A stretch of 64,000 nt of DNA from Thermoleptolyngbya sichuanensis A183 (GCF_013177315.1 NZ_CP053661.1:4526001-4590000), one strand, 5' to 3'; positions 1 to 8,729 are shown, counted from the stretch's first letter. A program made the numbers and translations. Notes: generated from the letters alone by a model not told the origin.

Positions 1-2
1 AG

Positions 3-620
3 GCAGAGGTGGAAGGTGCGGTCACGTCGGCTTTGCAGCAAGACGGCGCAGGCTGGGGCGTGTTTGGGCTAATCACCATTGCCGTGCTGCGGGAAGGATT
101 CGAGACGGTGCTGTTTCTGGCGGCGCAGTTTCAGGACGGGCTGGCTCCGGCGCTGGGCGCGATAGCGGGCTTGGTGGGCGCAGTGACCATTGGGGTGCTG
201 CTGTTTCAACTGGGCGTGAAAATCAACCTGAGGCGCTTCTTTCAGGTGATGGGGGTGCTGCTGCTGCTGATCGTGTCGGGGCTGGTGATCTCCATGCTGC
301 GTCATGTAGACCTGGCGATCGCCGCCTGGGTGCAACTTCATCCCGCCTGGGCAAATCTCTGCTTTAGCGCCGGGCCAGACTGCGTGCTGGGGCCGCAGGT
401 GTGGGATGCCCGCGCCGTGCTGCCCGACAAAAAATTTCCCGGCGTGCTGCTAAAGGCGCTGCTGGGCTACCGCGACCAGCTGTATCTGGCACAGGCGATC
501 GCCTACCTGGCGTTTTTGGGAATCGTCGGCTGGCTCTATTTCCAGAGCCTCAGCCCTCAGAGCGCTGGCCCTACAGCAAAAAGCGTAAAAACAAACTCGC
601 CAAGCCCCCAAGAGCACTAA
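3..620 (+). CDS. FTR1-family iron permease, C-terminal part (5' end outside window)
   Basis: The reading frame is open to the left edge, so the GTG at 9 is probably not the true start and this is the C-terminal part of a longer gene. The fragment has several hydrophobic segments and the REGFE motif (about residue 29), which matches the RExxE motif used by FTR1/EfeU-type permeases to bind and translocate iron across the cytoplasmic membrane. The last ~30 residues are polar. The gene ends inside the 3' end of the convergent pentapeptide gene, overlapping it by 50 bp. Family assignment rests on the motif plus hydrophobic pattern. Whether it is an EfeU-type ferrous importer or another FTR1 relative cannot be told from this part. 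Confidence 0.8.
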   Translation, partial: AEVEGAVTSALQQDGAGWGVFGLITIAVLREGFETVLFLAAQFQDGLAPALGAIAGLVGAVTIGVLLFQLGVKINLRRFFQVMGVLLLLIVSGLVISMLRHVDLAIAAWVQLHPAWANLCFSAGPDCVLGPQVWDARAVLPDKKFPGVLLKALLGYRDQLYLAQAIAYLAFLGIVGWLYFQSLSPQSAGPTAKSVKTNSPSPQEH

Positions 621-1359
621 CCACATTGCCAACCCCGTTGCTGCGCCGCTGGGCCCGCCGTTCCCGCTCTTCGGCTGCCAGCACTTGCTCAATCCCAGTG
701 ACAAACCGCTCTGAAAGCTGCTGCCCTGGAATGTTTCCCTGGGCCAAAAACATTTGCTGGGCCTGCCGTCCGTCTTCCATTGCCCCTGCTTCATCGCCCA
801 ACTGAAGCCGCGCAATGCCCCGCGCCAGCATCGCGCTTGAAAAGTCAGGCTGGCGACTAAGGCTCTGATTGAAATACTGAATCGCATCGGGGAAGTTGCC
901 GCGCTGCGCCTCTGCCAACCCCCAGAGGTACAACTGCTCCACCGACACCAGGTTTTCGGGCAGCCCAATCGCCCGCCACAGGTTTGCCCCGTCCAGCAGC
1001 GCCCCGGTCAGATTTGCGCCATAGAGGTAGGCTTCGCGCAAGTCTGCCCCGCGCAAATCTGCCCCACGCAGGTCGGCTCCACCCAGATTGGCATAGGACA
1101 AGACCGCCCCTTGCAGGTTTGCCCCTTGCAGGTTTGCCCCTTGCAAGTTTGCCCGGTTCAGGTTCGCCAAACTCAGGTCAGAACGGCTGACATCTACCCC
1201 CGACAGATTGGTGAACACCAGCCCCGCCCGGTGCAAATCACACTGCTGGCACTGACGATTTGCAAGCAACCGCTGCACATGCTCAAGATTTTCGGCGCGG
1301 GCAGGCAGGGCCACACCCAGCGCAGCCAACAGCCCTAGAGAAACGAGTTTGGAGTTCAT
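571..1359 (-). CDS. Secreted pentapeptide-repeat protein with TPR-like C-terminus
   Basis: I chose the ATG at 1359 because it opens a classical signal peptide (MNSKLVSLGLLAALGVALPARA); an upstream ATG at 1446 would bury it. After the signal comes a Cys-containing segment (CQQCDL). About sixteen A(D/N)LXX pentapeptide repeats follow, such as ANLQGANLQGANLQG and ADLRGADLRGADLRE, and should fold as a right-handed beta-helix. The next ~60 residues look like TPR units (GLAEAQRGNFPDAIQYFNQSL). The tail is a basic stretch and a short hydrophobic end. This pentapeptide-plus-TPR layout is common in cyanobacterial exported proteins of unknown role. It probably acts in the periplasm or thylakoid lumen. 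Its 3' end overlaps the convergent permease by 50 bp. Confidence 0.85.
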   Translation of the reverse strand: MNSKLVSLGLLAALGVALPARAENLEHVQRLLANRQCQQCDLHRAGLVFTNLSGVDVSRSDLSLANLNRANLQGANLQGANLQGAVLSYANLGGADLRGADLRGADLREAYLYGANLTGALLDGANLWRAIGLPENLVSVEQLYLWGLAEAQRGNFPDAIQYFNQSLSRQPDFSSAMLARGIARLQLGDEAGAMEDGRQAQQMFLAQGNIPGQQLSERFVTGIEQVLAAEERERRAQRRSNGVGNVVSALGGLASLFLRFLL

Positions 1360-1593
1360 AGCGTTGTTCAAAACCGGGTGGAGGAGTTCCGCGATATCGC
1401 TGCTATACAGTGTGCAATACGGTGTGAGCAGTACGGTATGAGCCAACTGTGGGAGCTAGCCCTGAGAATCAACCGCTGCAACACACACTGCAACACTGCA
1501 ACATCACATTGCCCAAAAGTGTACTGAGAAATCGCAAAAACGGAGCATTAATTTTAATTTTGGCGCTGCGCGAGGGTCGTTACGCTGTGATAT

Positions 1594-1607
1594 AGTACAC
1601 ATGTTCT
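1594..1607 (+). promoter_or_regulatory. Candidate LexA box over the -10 region of the VOC gene
   Basis: AGTACACATGTTCT fits the cyanobacterial LexA consensus RGTACNNNDGTWCB (Anabaena work, recalled from the literature) at every defined position. It overlaps a TATAGT -10-like hexamer at 1591-1596 and lies 22 bp before the ATG at 1629, where a repressor would block transcription. Binding itself is inferred. Confidence 0.5.
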
Positions 1608-1628
1608 TTTTTTTGGGAGGCGATCACG

Positions 1629-2084
1629 ATGGCAGTCAAACCGATTCCTGATGGATATCCAGCGGTGACTCCGTATCTGATTGTGCATGACGCGGCAGGG
1701 GCGATCGCCTTCTATGAGCAGGCGTTTGGGGCAACGGAGCTAATGCGCCTGGCTGACCCATCGGGCAAGCTGGCCCACGCCGAAATCAAAATCGGCAACT
1801 CGCCCATCATGCTGTCCGACGAGTTTCCGGAGATGGATCATCGCAGCGCCCAAGCCATTGGCGGAACGCCTGTCAGCCTGATGGTCTATGTAGAAGATGT
1901 GGATTCGCTGTTTAATCGGGCGATCGCCGCAGGGGCAACGGAAATTCGCCCCGTGGAAAATCAGTTCTATGGCGATCGCGCGGGTACGCTGGCCGATCCG
2001 TTCGGTCACGTCTGGACGCTTGCGACCCACGTCGAAGATGTGTCTATGGAAGAGGTGAATGCCCGGTTCAGCGCAATGGTTTAG
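1629..2084 (+). CDS. VOC-family (glyoxalase/bleomycin-resistance-like, PhnB type) protein
   Basis: The 151-residue protein has the vicinal-oxygen-chelate pattern: PYLIVHDAAGAIAFYEQAFGA at the first beta-alpha unit and DRAGTLADPFGHVWTLATH in the second. The ending ADPFGHxW is typical of the PhnB/YdcE-like branch, often annotated glyoxalase or bleomycin resistance. Such proteins bind a metal and act on small molecules, but this branch seldom has a proven substrate. The start is supported by a GGGAGG ribosome-binding site 8-9 bp upstream. The gene stands alone behind a putative LexA-controlled promoter and converges on the Uma2 gene. Family is confident; reaction unknown. Confidence 0.85.
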   Translation: MAVKPIPDGYPAVTPYLIVHDAAGAIAFYEQAFGATELMRLADPSGKLAHAEIKIGNSPIMLSDEFPEMDHRSAQAIGGTPVSLMVYVEDVDSLFNRAIAAGATEIRPVENQFYGDRAGTLADPFGHVWTLATHVEDVSMEEVNARFSAMV

Positions 2085-2169
2085 GGCTGGTCAGGGGAAG
2101 CTTAAGAGGCAACTGGTTGAGAAGCAACTGGAGGGGCGATCGCCCTCAACCCAGGCAACCGCCGAAGCG

Positions 2170-3000
2170 CTACTCGCTGGGCAACTCGCCGAACCGCGCC
2201 CGATACTGTGCGAGGAGTGCTTCGGCCTGTTCCGCCCGCAGCCGTTCTTCTTCTGCCCGCTGTCGCTCTTCTTCCGCCCGCTGCCGCTCGATGGCGGTCG
2301 CTTCTTCAGGGATTGGTACAAGCTGCCCGTCTGGGGTAAAAAACCGCAGCTTGCGATCCTGAATTCCCAAGAATAGCTGAAGCTGTTCGCTCCACAGCCA
2401 GCCCCGCGAGTCGGTTTCGAGGGGCTGGTAGCGTCCGTCTAGCAGGTGAAATCCGCAAAACTCCAGCGTATGGGGGTCAAACCAGAAGTAGTCGGGCGTG
2501 CGGAAGGTGTCTTGATAGAGCTGTTTTTTCAGCCCGCGATCGACATGAGCCGTCGAATCCGACAGCAGTTCAATGATGACGTTGGGATATTTGCCGCCCT
2601 CTTCCCACACGACCCAGCTTTTGCGGGGCTTGGGGTCGGCCCCCAACACCACAAAAAAGTCCGGCCCGCGAAAGTCCTCTGATTTGCGCTCGCGCAGGCT
2701 GTAGTAGATGGTGAGATTGCCAAAGGCGTAGAAATCTCGATGGGTGCTGGGGTCTGGCCCGCGCCACAGCCATTCAAGCGACTGAATCAGCAACAAAATT
2801 TGGCGGAGATGCAGTTCAGATTCCAATGGAGGTTCGTCGCTGTAGAGGTCGCCGGGTGGAAAGGGAACCTTGTCCAGGTCAAGACCAGAGTCTATACCCG
2901 CAGCCCAAGCAGGCTCCGGGCTAGGCAAATTGCTGGATGCGGTGCGGGGGGCTGTCGCTGGTTCCAGACCCTGACCGTCCAAGTCTTTTGCAATGGACAT
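2170..3000 (-). CDS. Uma2-family (DUF820) putative endonuclease with coiled-coil tail
   Basis: The central domain (about residues 60-215) has the Uma2/DUF820 pattern of the PD-(D/E)XK nuclease fold: RGPDFFVVLG, then PNVIIELLSDSTAHVDRG and KKQLYQ. Such genes are greatly expanded in cyanobacteria, mostly with unknown biological role. The N-terminal ~55 residues are low in structure. The last ~45 residues form a charged heptad-like coil (RQRAEEERQRAEEERLRAE), a common tail in this family. The start codon is the first ATG of the frame and has no clear ribosome-binding site, so it is less certain than the domain call. No partner gene suggests a toxin-antitoxin pair. Confidence 0.85.
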   Translation of the reverse strand: MSIAKDLDGQGLEPATAPRTASSNLPSPEPAWAAGIDSGLDLDKVPFPPGDLYSDEPPLESELHLRQILLLIQSLEWLWRGPDPSTHRDFYAFGNLTIYYSLRERKSEDFRGPDFFVVLGADPKPRKSWVVWEEGGKYPNVIIELLSDSTAHVDRGLKKQLYQDTFRTPDYFWFDPHTLEFCGFHLLDGRYQPLETDSRGWLWSEQLQLFLGIQDRKLRFFTPDGQLVPIPEEATAIERQRAEEERQRAEEERLRAEQAEALLAQYRARFGELPSE

Positions 3001-3107
3001 GGCAAGACGGGGTTGAGGGGTTGAGAGGGGTTGAGAGATGAGCCTAGTTTAGCGAATGGGGTATAGACCTCTCACGCTGCCTGACCTGGCCTGGTTCCAG
3101 ACCGGTT

Positions 3108-4307
3108 TCAGCCCGACTGCCAGGCCTTGTAATGGATGCCCGCGTCCTTCATGCGGCGCAGCGCTTCACCGAGGCGATCGCACTCAGCAATCAGGCTAAT
3201 TCGCACGTACCCTTCGCCGCCCTCCCCAAAGGCGTTGCCCGGTGTCACCACTACGCCCGTTTCGCCCAGCAAATGCAGCGCAAAATCGGTGGAGCCAATT
3301 CCCGGCGGGCACGGAACCCAGAGGTACATCGTCGCCAGGGTTTTGGGCACGTTCCAGCCCAGTTCGCCCAGCCCGCGAATCAGAAAGTCGCGGCGGGTGC
3401 GGTAGCGTTCCTGCACCTCATGTAGATACACATCCGGCAGTTGCAGCGCCGTTTCTGCTGCCGTTTGCAGGACGCTAAAGAGGCCGTAGTCCAGATTGGT
3501 CTTTAGGGTGCGGAGGCCCTGGATAATGTGGCGATTGCCCACCACAAAGCCAACGCGCCAGCCCGCCATGTTGTAGGTTTTGGACATCGTGTGGAACTCT
3601 ACGCCAATCTCCTTTGCGCCAGGAATTTCCAGCAGGCTGGTGGGCTGGTAGCCATCGAACGCTAGCTCGGCGTAGGCCTGATCGTGAACCAGCAGGATTT
3701 GGTGCTGGCGGGCAAAGGCAACTACATCTTCAAAGAACTCCCTGGGCGCAGTGGCCGCAGTGGGGTTGCTGGGGTAGTTGAAGTAGAGGATCTTGGCGCG
3801 GCGGGCCACCTCTTCGGGAATTGCCGCCAGGTCAATCAGCCAGTTGTTTTCAGGCTTCAGGAGCAGTGGGTAAATGTCGCCTCCGGCGATCGCCGGCCCG
3901 CGAAAGTGCGCCGGATAGGCCGGACTGGGCACCAGCACCACATCGCCCGGATTTACATAGGCAAAGGATAAATGCGTCAGCCCCTCCTTCGACCCCAGCA
4001 GCGGCAGCGCCTCGCCATCGGGGTCAAGCTGCACGCCATAGCGACGGGCATACCAGTCGGTAATCGCCTTGCGAAAATTGGCAGTCCCCTCAAAGGGGGG
4101 ATAGCCGTGGTTGGCAGGATTTTGCAGCGCCTTCATCGCCGCCTCAACGACGGGCTGGGGCGTTGGGCCATCGGGGTTGCCCATGCCCAGGTCGATCAGG
4201 TCTAGGCCTTGCTCTCTTGCCCGCGCCTTCAGCTCATCCAGCCGCGCAAACACGTAGGGCGGCAGCGCACTCAGCCGATCCGCCGGGCTAATCCAGTCTA
4301 GTTTCAT
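3108..4307 (-). CDS. PLP-dependent aminotransferase, LL-DAP/aspartate aminotransferase type
   Basis: A class I/II aminotransferase of usual length (399 aa). The sequence shows DLGMGNPDGPTP near the N-terminus, the substrate-site segment NYPSNPTAA (about 177-185), the DQAYAEL segment (Asp for the PLP pyridine) and the PLP lysine in HTMSKTYNMAGWRVGF (about residue 243). This subgroup is often annotated LL-diaminopimelate aminotransferase or aspartate aminotransferase in cyanobacteria; the real donor and acceptor are unproven. Its start codon overlaps the stop of the upstream dehydrogenase gene by 4 bp (ATGA), which implies co-transcription and coupled translation, and probably a shared pathway. 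Confidence 0.88.
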   Translation of the reverse strand: MKLDWISPADRLSALPPYVFARLDELKARAREQGLDLIDLGMGNPDGPTPQPVVEAAMKALQNPANHGYPPFEGTANFRKAITDWYARRYGVQLDPDGEALPLLGSKEGLTHLSFAYVNPGDVVLVPSPAYPAHFRGPAIAGGDIYPLLLKPENNWLIDLAAIPEEVARRAKILYFNYPSNPTAATAPREFFEDVVAFARQHQILLVHDQAYAELAFDGYQPTSLLEIPGAKEIGVEFHTMSKTYNMAGWRVGFVVGNRHIIQGLRTLKTNLDYGLFSVLQTAAETALQLPDVYLHEVQERYRTRRDFLIRGLGELGWNVPKTLATMYLWVPCPPGIGSTDFALHLLGETGVVVTPGNAFGEGGEGYVRISLIAECDRLGEALRRMKDAGIHYKAWQSG

Positions 4308-5536
4308 TCCGACACCTCCGCAGACACGGGGGGGAGGAGGAAAGAAGACGGATGGGAAGGCTGAGCCGGAGCGCGATCAGCGTCGTCCAGGTTTCGCGCT
4401 GTGGCCGCCTCCTGGGCCCAGCTATCGGCAATGGGCGCTGTGGTGGACACCATCGCCGCCATCAGGTGCGCTGGGGTAACGGCAAAGGGCAGGCGGTGAA
4501 TATCGGAATGGTCTGCACAAGCGACTTCGGCTGCGTGCTGCAACTGAGCGATTGTGATATCGCCGAGGCCCAGATCACCCAGCGTCCTGGGCAGGCCGAT
4601 GTCGTCATAAAACTGGAGAAGCTGCTGGCGGGCGCTGCTGGCGAGGCGGTTGCCCTGCACCATTTCCTCCAGCCGCAGTTGCACCAGAATGCCGTAGGCA
4701 ACTTTTTCGCCGTGCAGCGTGCCGTGGCTCTGAGGTAAATGGGTCAGCCCGTTGTGAACCGCGTGGGCCGCCACCGTGCGACACTGGGCCCCGCCGATGC
4801 CGCCGATCACGCCCGCCAGCAGCACCGTTGCGTCTACCACGTCCTGCCAGGTGTCGCTACCGGGCGATCGCAGCGCTTCGGCCGACTTTTGGAAGAGGAT
4901 GTCGCGCAGCACCCGCGCCTGCTGCACGGCGGCAATGAGAAACGTGCGCTCCGAATGACCGCTGCTGACCGAGGCTTCGTACCACTTGGCGATCGCATCG
5001 CCAATGCCCGCAACTAGCGTGCGCGGGGCCGCCGTCTGTACCAGGTCATAATCCAAAATCAGCAAATCAGGACAGCGGGGCAGCCCCACGTCGTAGAGAA
5101 ATGCCCCCGCCTTGGAATACACGTTGGACAGCGCCGTCCAAGCCGCACAGGTGGCACCAGAGGTGGGAATTGTGACGATTGGCAGGCTGGTTTGATGTGC
5201 CACCAGCTTGGCCGCATCCAGCGCCTTGCCGCCGCCCACGCCGATGACGAAATCTGCACCGTGCTGGGCGATCGCCTCCCGCAGCTTGGCCAGTGAAGCC
5301 TCGCTGCAATCTGCCCCGTAGCTTGCCTCTGTTGCGCTCAGCGAATGCTTTTTGAACACGGGCTGGAGCCGCGGCCGCACTCCCTTCAGCGTGCGATCGC
5401 CCCCAATCACCACGGGCCGCCGCCCCAACTGCGCGATCGCCTCTGCCGCCTGGGCGATCGCCCCCTGCCCGCGCATGACCTGTGCCGGGGCAATCATGGA
5501 GGTTATCAGCGTCGGAGGCGAGGAGGGTTTGGCCAT
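4304..5536 (-). CDS. Iron-containing alcohol dehydrogenase family, glycerol-dehydrogenase-like
   Basis: The N-terminal half holds the NAD(P)-binding signature GVGGGKALDAAK (about 101-112) of the GldA/group III alcohol dehydrogenase fold. Probable metal ligands follow: Asp in GIGDAIAKWYEA, His in AHAVHNGLTH and His in GTLHGEKVAYG. This fits an oxidoreductase acting on a polyol or small hydroxy compound in the cytoplasm. The C-terminal ~40 residues are a polar, proline-rich extension not typical of GldA. It is the first gene of a two-gene unit with the aminotransferase (4-bp overlap). An alcohol dehydrogenase followed by a transaminase could turn an alcohol into an amine through a carbonyl; that is inference. 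Confidence 0.85.
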   Translation of the reverse strand: MAKPSSPPTLITSMIAPAQVMRGQGAIAQAAEAIAQLGRRPVVIGGDRTLKGVRPRLQPVFKKHSLSATEASYGADCSEASLAKLREAIAQHGADFVIGVGGGKALDAAKLVAHQTSLPIVTIPTSGATCAAWTALSNVYSKAGAFLYDVGLPRCPDLLILDYDLVQTAAPRTLVAGIGDAIAKWYEASVSSGHSERTFLIAAVQQARVLRDILFQKSAEALRSPGSDTWQDVVDATVLLAGVIGGIGGAQCRTVAAHAVHNGLTHLPQSHGTLHGEKVAYGILVQLRLEEMVQGNRLASSARQQLLQFYDDIGLPRTLGDLGLGDITIAQLQHAAEVACADHSDIHRLPFAVTPAHLMAAMVSTTAPIADSWAQEAATARNLDDADRAPAQPSHPSSFLLPPVSAEVSE

Positions 5537-5636
5537 AGGTTCGGTAACCGGTGTTGCGGTGCAGCGTGTTTGAGGGACTGGGGATTCGCCGGAGGGTGCA
5601 AGCAGCGCTTGATGAGCCTGGTCGCTCTATCACCCC

Positions 5637-5690
5637 TTAGAAATCCCTTAGAAATCAAAGATCAAAAATCAAAGATTAAAAAATAGAGAT
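5637..5690. repeat. Heptamer-type short tandem repeat
   Basis: Imperfect AT-rich repeats of the AAATCAAA/AAAATCC kind between two minus-strand genes. The same family recurs near 16720, 34665, 40141 and 49678. Comparable short tandemly repeated heptamers are common in cyanobacterial intergenic DNA. Confidence 0.6.
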
Positions 5691-6161
5691 TTCCATCTTA
5701 TCGTCGTTGCGATCGAACAGGGAGCGCTTGACCTGGCCCAGGTATACCAACTGGGTCAGCCCTTCCTGGGGGTGGGTGACGGTGCGGGCGCGGATGGTCA
5801 TCTGGTTTTCGCCGCTGCGGCCCAGGCGGCCGGGTGAAAAGAGGTCGTTGGCGGCCTGCTGGAGCGTGGCGGTGAGTTGCTCTCTGGTGAGATCGGGGGG
5901 AACCGCAATCACGACCTGGGTGGAGCCAGAGTCATAAACCGTCGAAAAGCGCACCGCACCCGGAATTTCCACGCGGGTAATCGGCATCAGGCTGAGCGCA
6001 AATAGCCCCACCGTTAGCACAGCCATAAACCCGGTGATGCCCACAAACCGGAAGCGGATGCCCCACTGGAACAGGAAGCCGAGGGCGGCGATCGCCCCCG
6101 CCACCAGGGTAATGAGTCCCGCCCACTGGGTCGCCGTCAAAAATTCAGCAGGTGTTGGCAT
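5676..6161 (-). CDS. Ycf51-like (DUF2518) membrane protein
   Basis: A 161-residue protein with two N-terminal membrane segments (about 13-32 and 38-60) followed by a soluble domain with VVIAVPPDLTREQLTATLQQ and VYLGQVKRS. This matches my recollection of the Ycf51/DUF2518 family, which is conserved in cyanobacteria and some plastid genomes and has no assigned function. It lies alone between the dehydrogenase unit and a coiled-coil protein gene, all on the minus strand. The end overlaps the AT-rich heptamer repeat. Confidence 0.7.
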   Translation of the reverse strand: MPTPAEFLTATQWAGLITLVAGAIAALGFLFQWGIRFRFVGITGFMAVLTVGLFALSLMPITRVEIPGAVRFSTVYDSGSTQVVIAVPPDLTREQLTATLQQAANDLFSPGRLGRSGENQMTIRARTVTHPQEGLTQLVYLGQVKRSLFDRNDDKMEISIF

Positions 6162-6273
6162 AGCTTAAAAGATTGCAAGATGAGGAGAATGCAGGACAAA
6201 CCGTAACGGAGTCCCTGCCTTCTGCAATATTCACCTTATCAGAACGGAACGAAGATGCGGCGATGATGATGCC

Positions 6274-7536
6274 TCACTGCCCTGTCAGCTTACTTAGGGC
6301 ATTCTGCGCCTGAATCGTCAGCAGTTCTGCCTCTTTGTAAACCGTGGTGCCACTGGGGATCGCCTTCAGTTCGGTGAGGATGCGGTTAAGCTGGCCAATT
6401 TGATAATTGGCATTGGTGCTGCCTGCGAGCTGCTGAAACTGCTGAATCTCCTGGTTTACCCGCGCCAGACGGCGCACAGCCTCGGCTTCGGCATCGCGGC
6501 GCACGCGAATTTCGCCCAGGTTGGCCTGATATTGGGCCAGCAGTTTTTCGGCCTCGGCTTTGCCTTGCAGATCATTGCTGGGAACTTGCCGCAGGCGGGC
6601 GATCGCCTCATTCCACAGATCCATCACCCGATCCCACTCTGCTACGGTATGGGGCGGGTTTTGGGCTGCTTTGGCCGCTTGCCAGGCAAACTGGCGGGCA
6701 TTTTCAATTTGCGCGTTGACCTTGGCGCTTTCGGCAGCCAGCCCAACGGTGCTGCGAAGCTCGGCGACGGCGGCGGCGTGGCGGGTGCGGGCAGTGCGGC
6801 CGGCGAGGGTCTGGCTGGGGATTAGTTCCAAGTCTTGCAGACCCGCTTGCCAAGCGGCGATCGCCCCTGCTTGGTCAGCCGGGTTGGCGGCCTGCTGATA
6901 AGTCTGCTTAGCCTGGGCGATTGCCTGCTCTGCCGTCACCAGCGCCGTTTGAGCGTTCTGCTCCTGAGCGGCCTTGGCTTGCAGGCGGGCCACTTCCATA
7001 CGGGCATTGTTAAAGCCTGCGGTGGTGAAGCTCCAGCGATATAGCCCGCTCCAGCCGTCGTACCAATAGTCGTGCAGCCACACGGGTAGCTCGTCTAGAC
7101 GCTTCTGCGCTTCGATGGCCTTGCGCTGACCCGCATCAATATCTTCGGGGCGGGTAGGGTTGTCAATCAGTTGTTTAGCTTGCTGCGTCAGGGCGATCGC
7201 CGCCTTGTAGTTGTTGTCCATACTGACATAGCTGGGCAACAGCAGCACGGGCGCTTTTTCGGCAACCGGGCGGCGAATCGGCGCGTAGGGCAGGTTGATG
7301 GCCCAGAGAATGCCCGCTGGAACGCCAACAAGCAGCCCCAGTCCCAGCAGCTTGCCCAAAAAATTTCCACTCCGGCGCGGCGGGGGCGCACTCACAGGAC
7401 GCGCCTGGATTGCCTGCCGCCGCTCATGCTCTAGCTCTCGTTCAAGTTCGGTGAGCGATTTGGGCTTTGCGGGCAGCGGGGCAGGCGGCGAAGACGGTGG
7501 GCTGGCAGGGCGAAAGACTCGGTTAAACAGTCCCAT
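6274..7536 (-). CDS. Hypothetical membrane-anchored coiled-coil protein
   Basis: I chose the ATG at 7536 (MGLFNRVFRP) over one at 7668, because the upstream extension lacks family character and runs into 13-bp tandem repeats. The protein starts with a proline-rich cytoplasmic stretch and one membrane segment at about residues 56-75 (KLLGLGLLVGVPAGILWAI). A long Ala/Gln-rich alpha-helical region follows to the end, with heptad-like patterns (AEQAIAQAKQTYQQAANPADQ). I do not recognise a named family; similar proteins are annotated hypothetical in filamentous cyanobacteria. It would sit in a membrane with the helical part outside or in the lumen. Confidence 0.7.
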   Translation of the reverse strand: MGLFNRVFRPASPPSSPPAPLPAKPKSLTELERELEHERRQAIQARPVSAPPPRRSGNFLGKLLGLGLLVGVPAGILWAINLPYAPIRRPVAEKAPVLLLPSYVSMDNNYKAAIALTQQAKQLIDNPTRPEDIDAGQRKAIEAQKRLDELPVWLHDYWYDGWSGLYRWSFTTAGFNNARMEVARLQAKAAQEQNAQTALVTAEQAIAQAKQTYQQAANPADQAGAIAAWQAGLQDLELIPSQTLAGRTARTRHAAAVAELRSTVGLAAESAKVNAQIENARQFAWQAAKAAQNPPHTVAEWDRVMDLWNEAIARLRQVPSNDLQGKAEAEKLLAQYQANLGEIRVRRDAEAEAVRRLARVNQEIQQFQQLAGSTNANYQIGQLNRILTELKAIPSGTTVYKEAELLTIQAQNALSKLTGQ

Positions 7537-7626
7537 GATGCAGCGATGGAAAAGGAGAAAAGACAGGTAGCGGGAAACACCGCCGGATCTCCATCCTAGC
7601 GTTCCCAATCGAGCCGCTGCTTTCGC

Positions 7627-7678
7627 CAAACTCGCCCAGCAAACTCGCCCGGCAAACTCGCCCGGCAAACTTGCTCGG
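7627..7678. repeat. 13-bp tandem repeat, four units
   Basis: CAAACTCGCCCGG is repeated four times head to tail: units at 7627, 7640, 7653 and 7666, the first and last slightly diverged. Related CGCCAAACTCGCC pieces and a second CTCAGTGCCCGCTA follow to about 7787. The repeats fill the gap between the coiled-coil gene and the alpha-E gene. Confidence 0.75.
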
Positions 7679-7781
7679 ACTCAGTGCCCGCTACTTCATG
7701 CGCTAGTCAGCTAGGCCCATCAGCTAGGTGCATCTGAAATATTCGCCAATATTCGCCAAACTCGCCGAGTCTCAGTGCCCG

Positions 7782-8729
7782 CTAGACCACTTCCAGCGCA
7801 AAGAACGTCTCGCGGATTTTCCTGCCAATGTCGTTCAACGCAGTTTCCAGGTCGTCGAGAAACTCGTGCAGCCCACGCTGGGTGATCTCTTCAACGGTAA
7901 TGTAGTCCAGTTCGGAGCGCAGTTTTCCCAGGGCCCGTTCTGCTGGGTTGCGCCATACACCGCGAGAACTGCCCGTAATCTGGTGGAGCGATCGCTCGGC
8001 TTCTAGCAGGCAAAACTGGATCGACCGGGGAAACTCCCGATCCAGCACCAAAAAGTTCACCACATCCTGCGGCGTGATGCGGTGCTGCCGCTTGCGATAC
8101 ATCTCATAGCCGCTGGCTGATTTCAGCAGCGCGATCCACTGCAACTCGTCCAGCGGCGTGCCCACGTCTTTGACTGAGGGCAGCAGGATGAAATACTTCA
8201 CGTCCAAAATCCGCGCGGTCTTGTCTGCCCGCTCGATCATCCGCCCAATCCGCCCAAAGTGCCAGCCCTCGTTGTGCGACATAGTAGCGTTCATCACGCC
8301 TGCAAACAGGTGACTCGACATCTTTACCTGCGAGAAAAAGTCCGACAAGTCCAAGTCATCAGGGCGCTGGCAGGCATCTTTCACCATGAGATAAAAATCG
8401 TTGACCTGCTCCCACATTTCCGAGGAAATGCTCTCCCGCACCGATCGCGCGTTTTCTCGGGCCATTTGCAGGCACGACAGGATGGAGTTGGGGTATTTGG
8501 CATCAAAGGTAAGGAAGCGAATCACGTTGTCTGCCGTCGCTGCGCCATAGTTCTCTTTGAACAGCGTCAGGTCGCCCGTCGTCAGCACCAGCGGCTCCCA
8601 CTGCTGGGCCACGCCCACGGGCGAATCCAGCAGCAGGTTCAGGTTCACGTCTACAAATCGGGCGACGTTTTCGGCCCGCTCGATATAGCGGTTAAGCCAG
8701 TAGATGGAATCGGCAACGCGGCTGAGCAT
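7782..8729 (-). CDS. Alpha-E domain protein (DUF403)
   Basis: The whole 315-residue protein is an alpha-E domain. It begins MLSRVADSIYWLNRYIERAENVARF, the usual opening of this all-helical family, and includes FGRIGRMIERADKTARILD. In many bacteria alpha-E genes sit beside a circularly permuted ATP-grasp ligase and often a transglutaminase-like protease; the set is predicted to make and process a peptide, without a known product. Here it lies 65 bp downstream of the ligase gene if that gene ends at 8795, so both are probably one operon. No transglutaminase gene is adjacent. Confidence 0.9.
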   Translation of the reverse strand: MLSRVADSIYWLNRYIERAENVARFVDVNLNLLLDSPVGVAQQWEPLVLTTGDLTLFKENYGAATADNVIRFLTFDAKYPNSILSCLQMARENARSVRESISSEMWEQVNDFYLMVKDACQRPDDLDLSDFFSQVKMSSHLFAGVMNATMSHNEGWHFGRIGRMIERADKTARILDVKYFILLPSVKDVGTPLDELQWIALLKSASGYEMYRKRQHRITPQDVVNFLVLDREFPRSIQFCLLEAERSLHQITGSSRGVWRNPAERALGKLRSELDYITVEEITQRGLHEFLDDLETALNDIGRKIRETFFALEVV

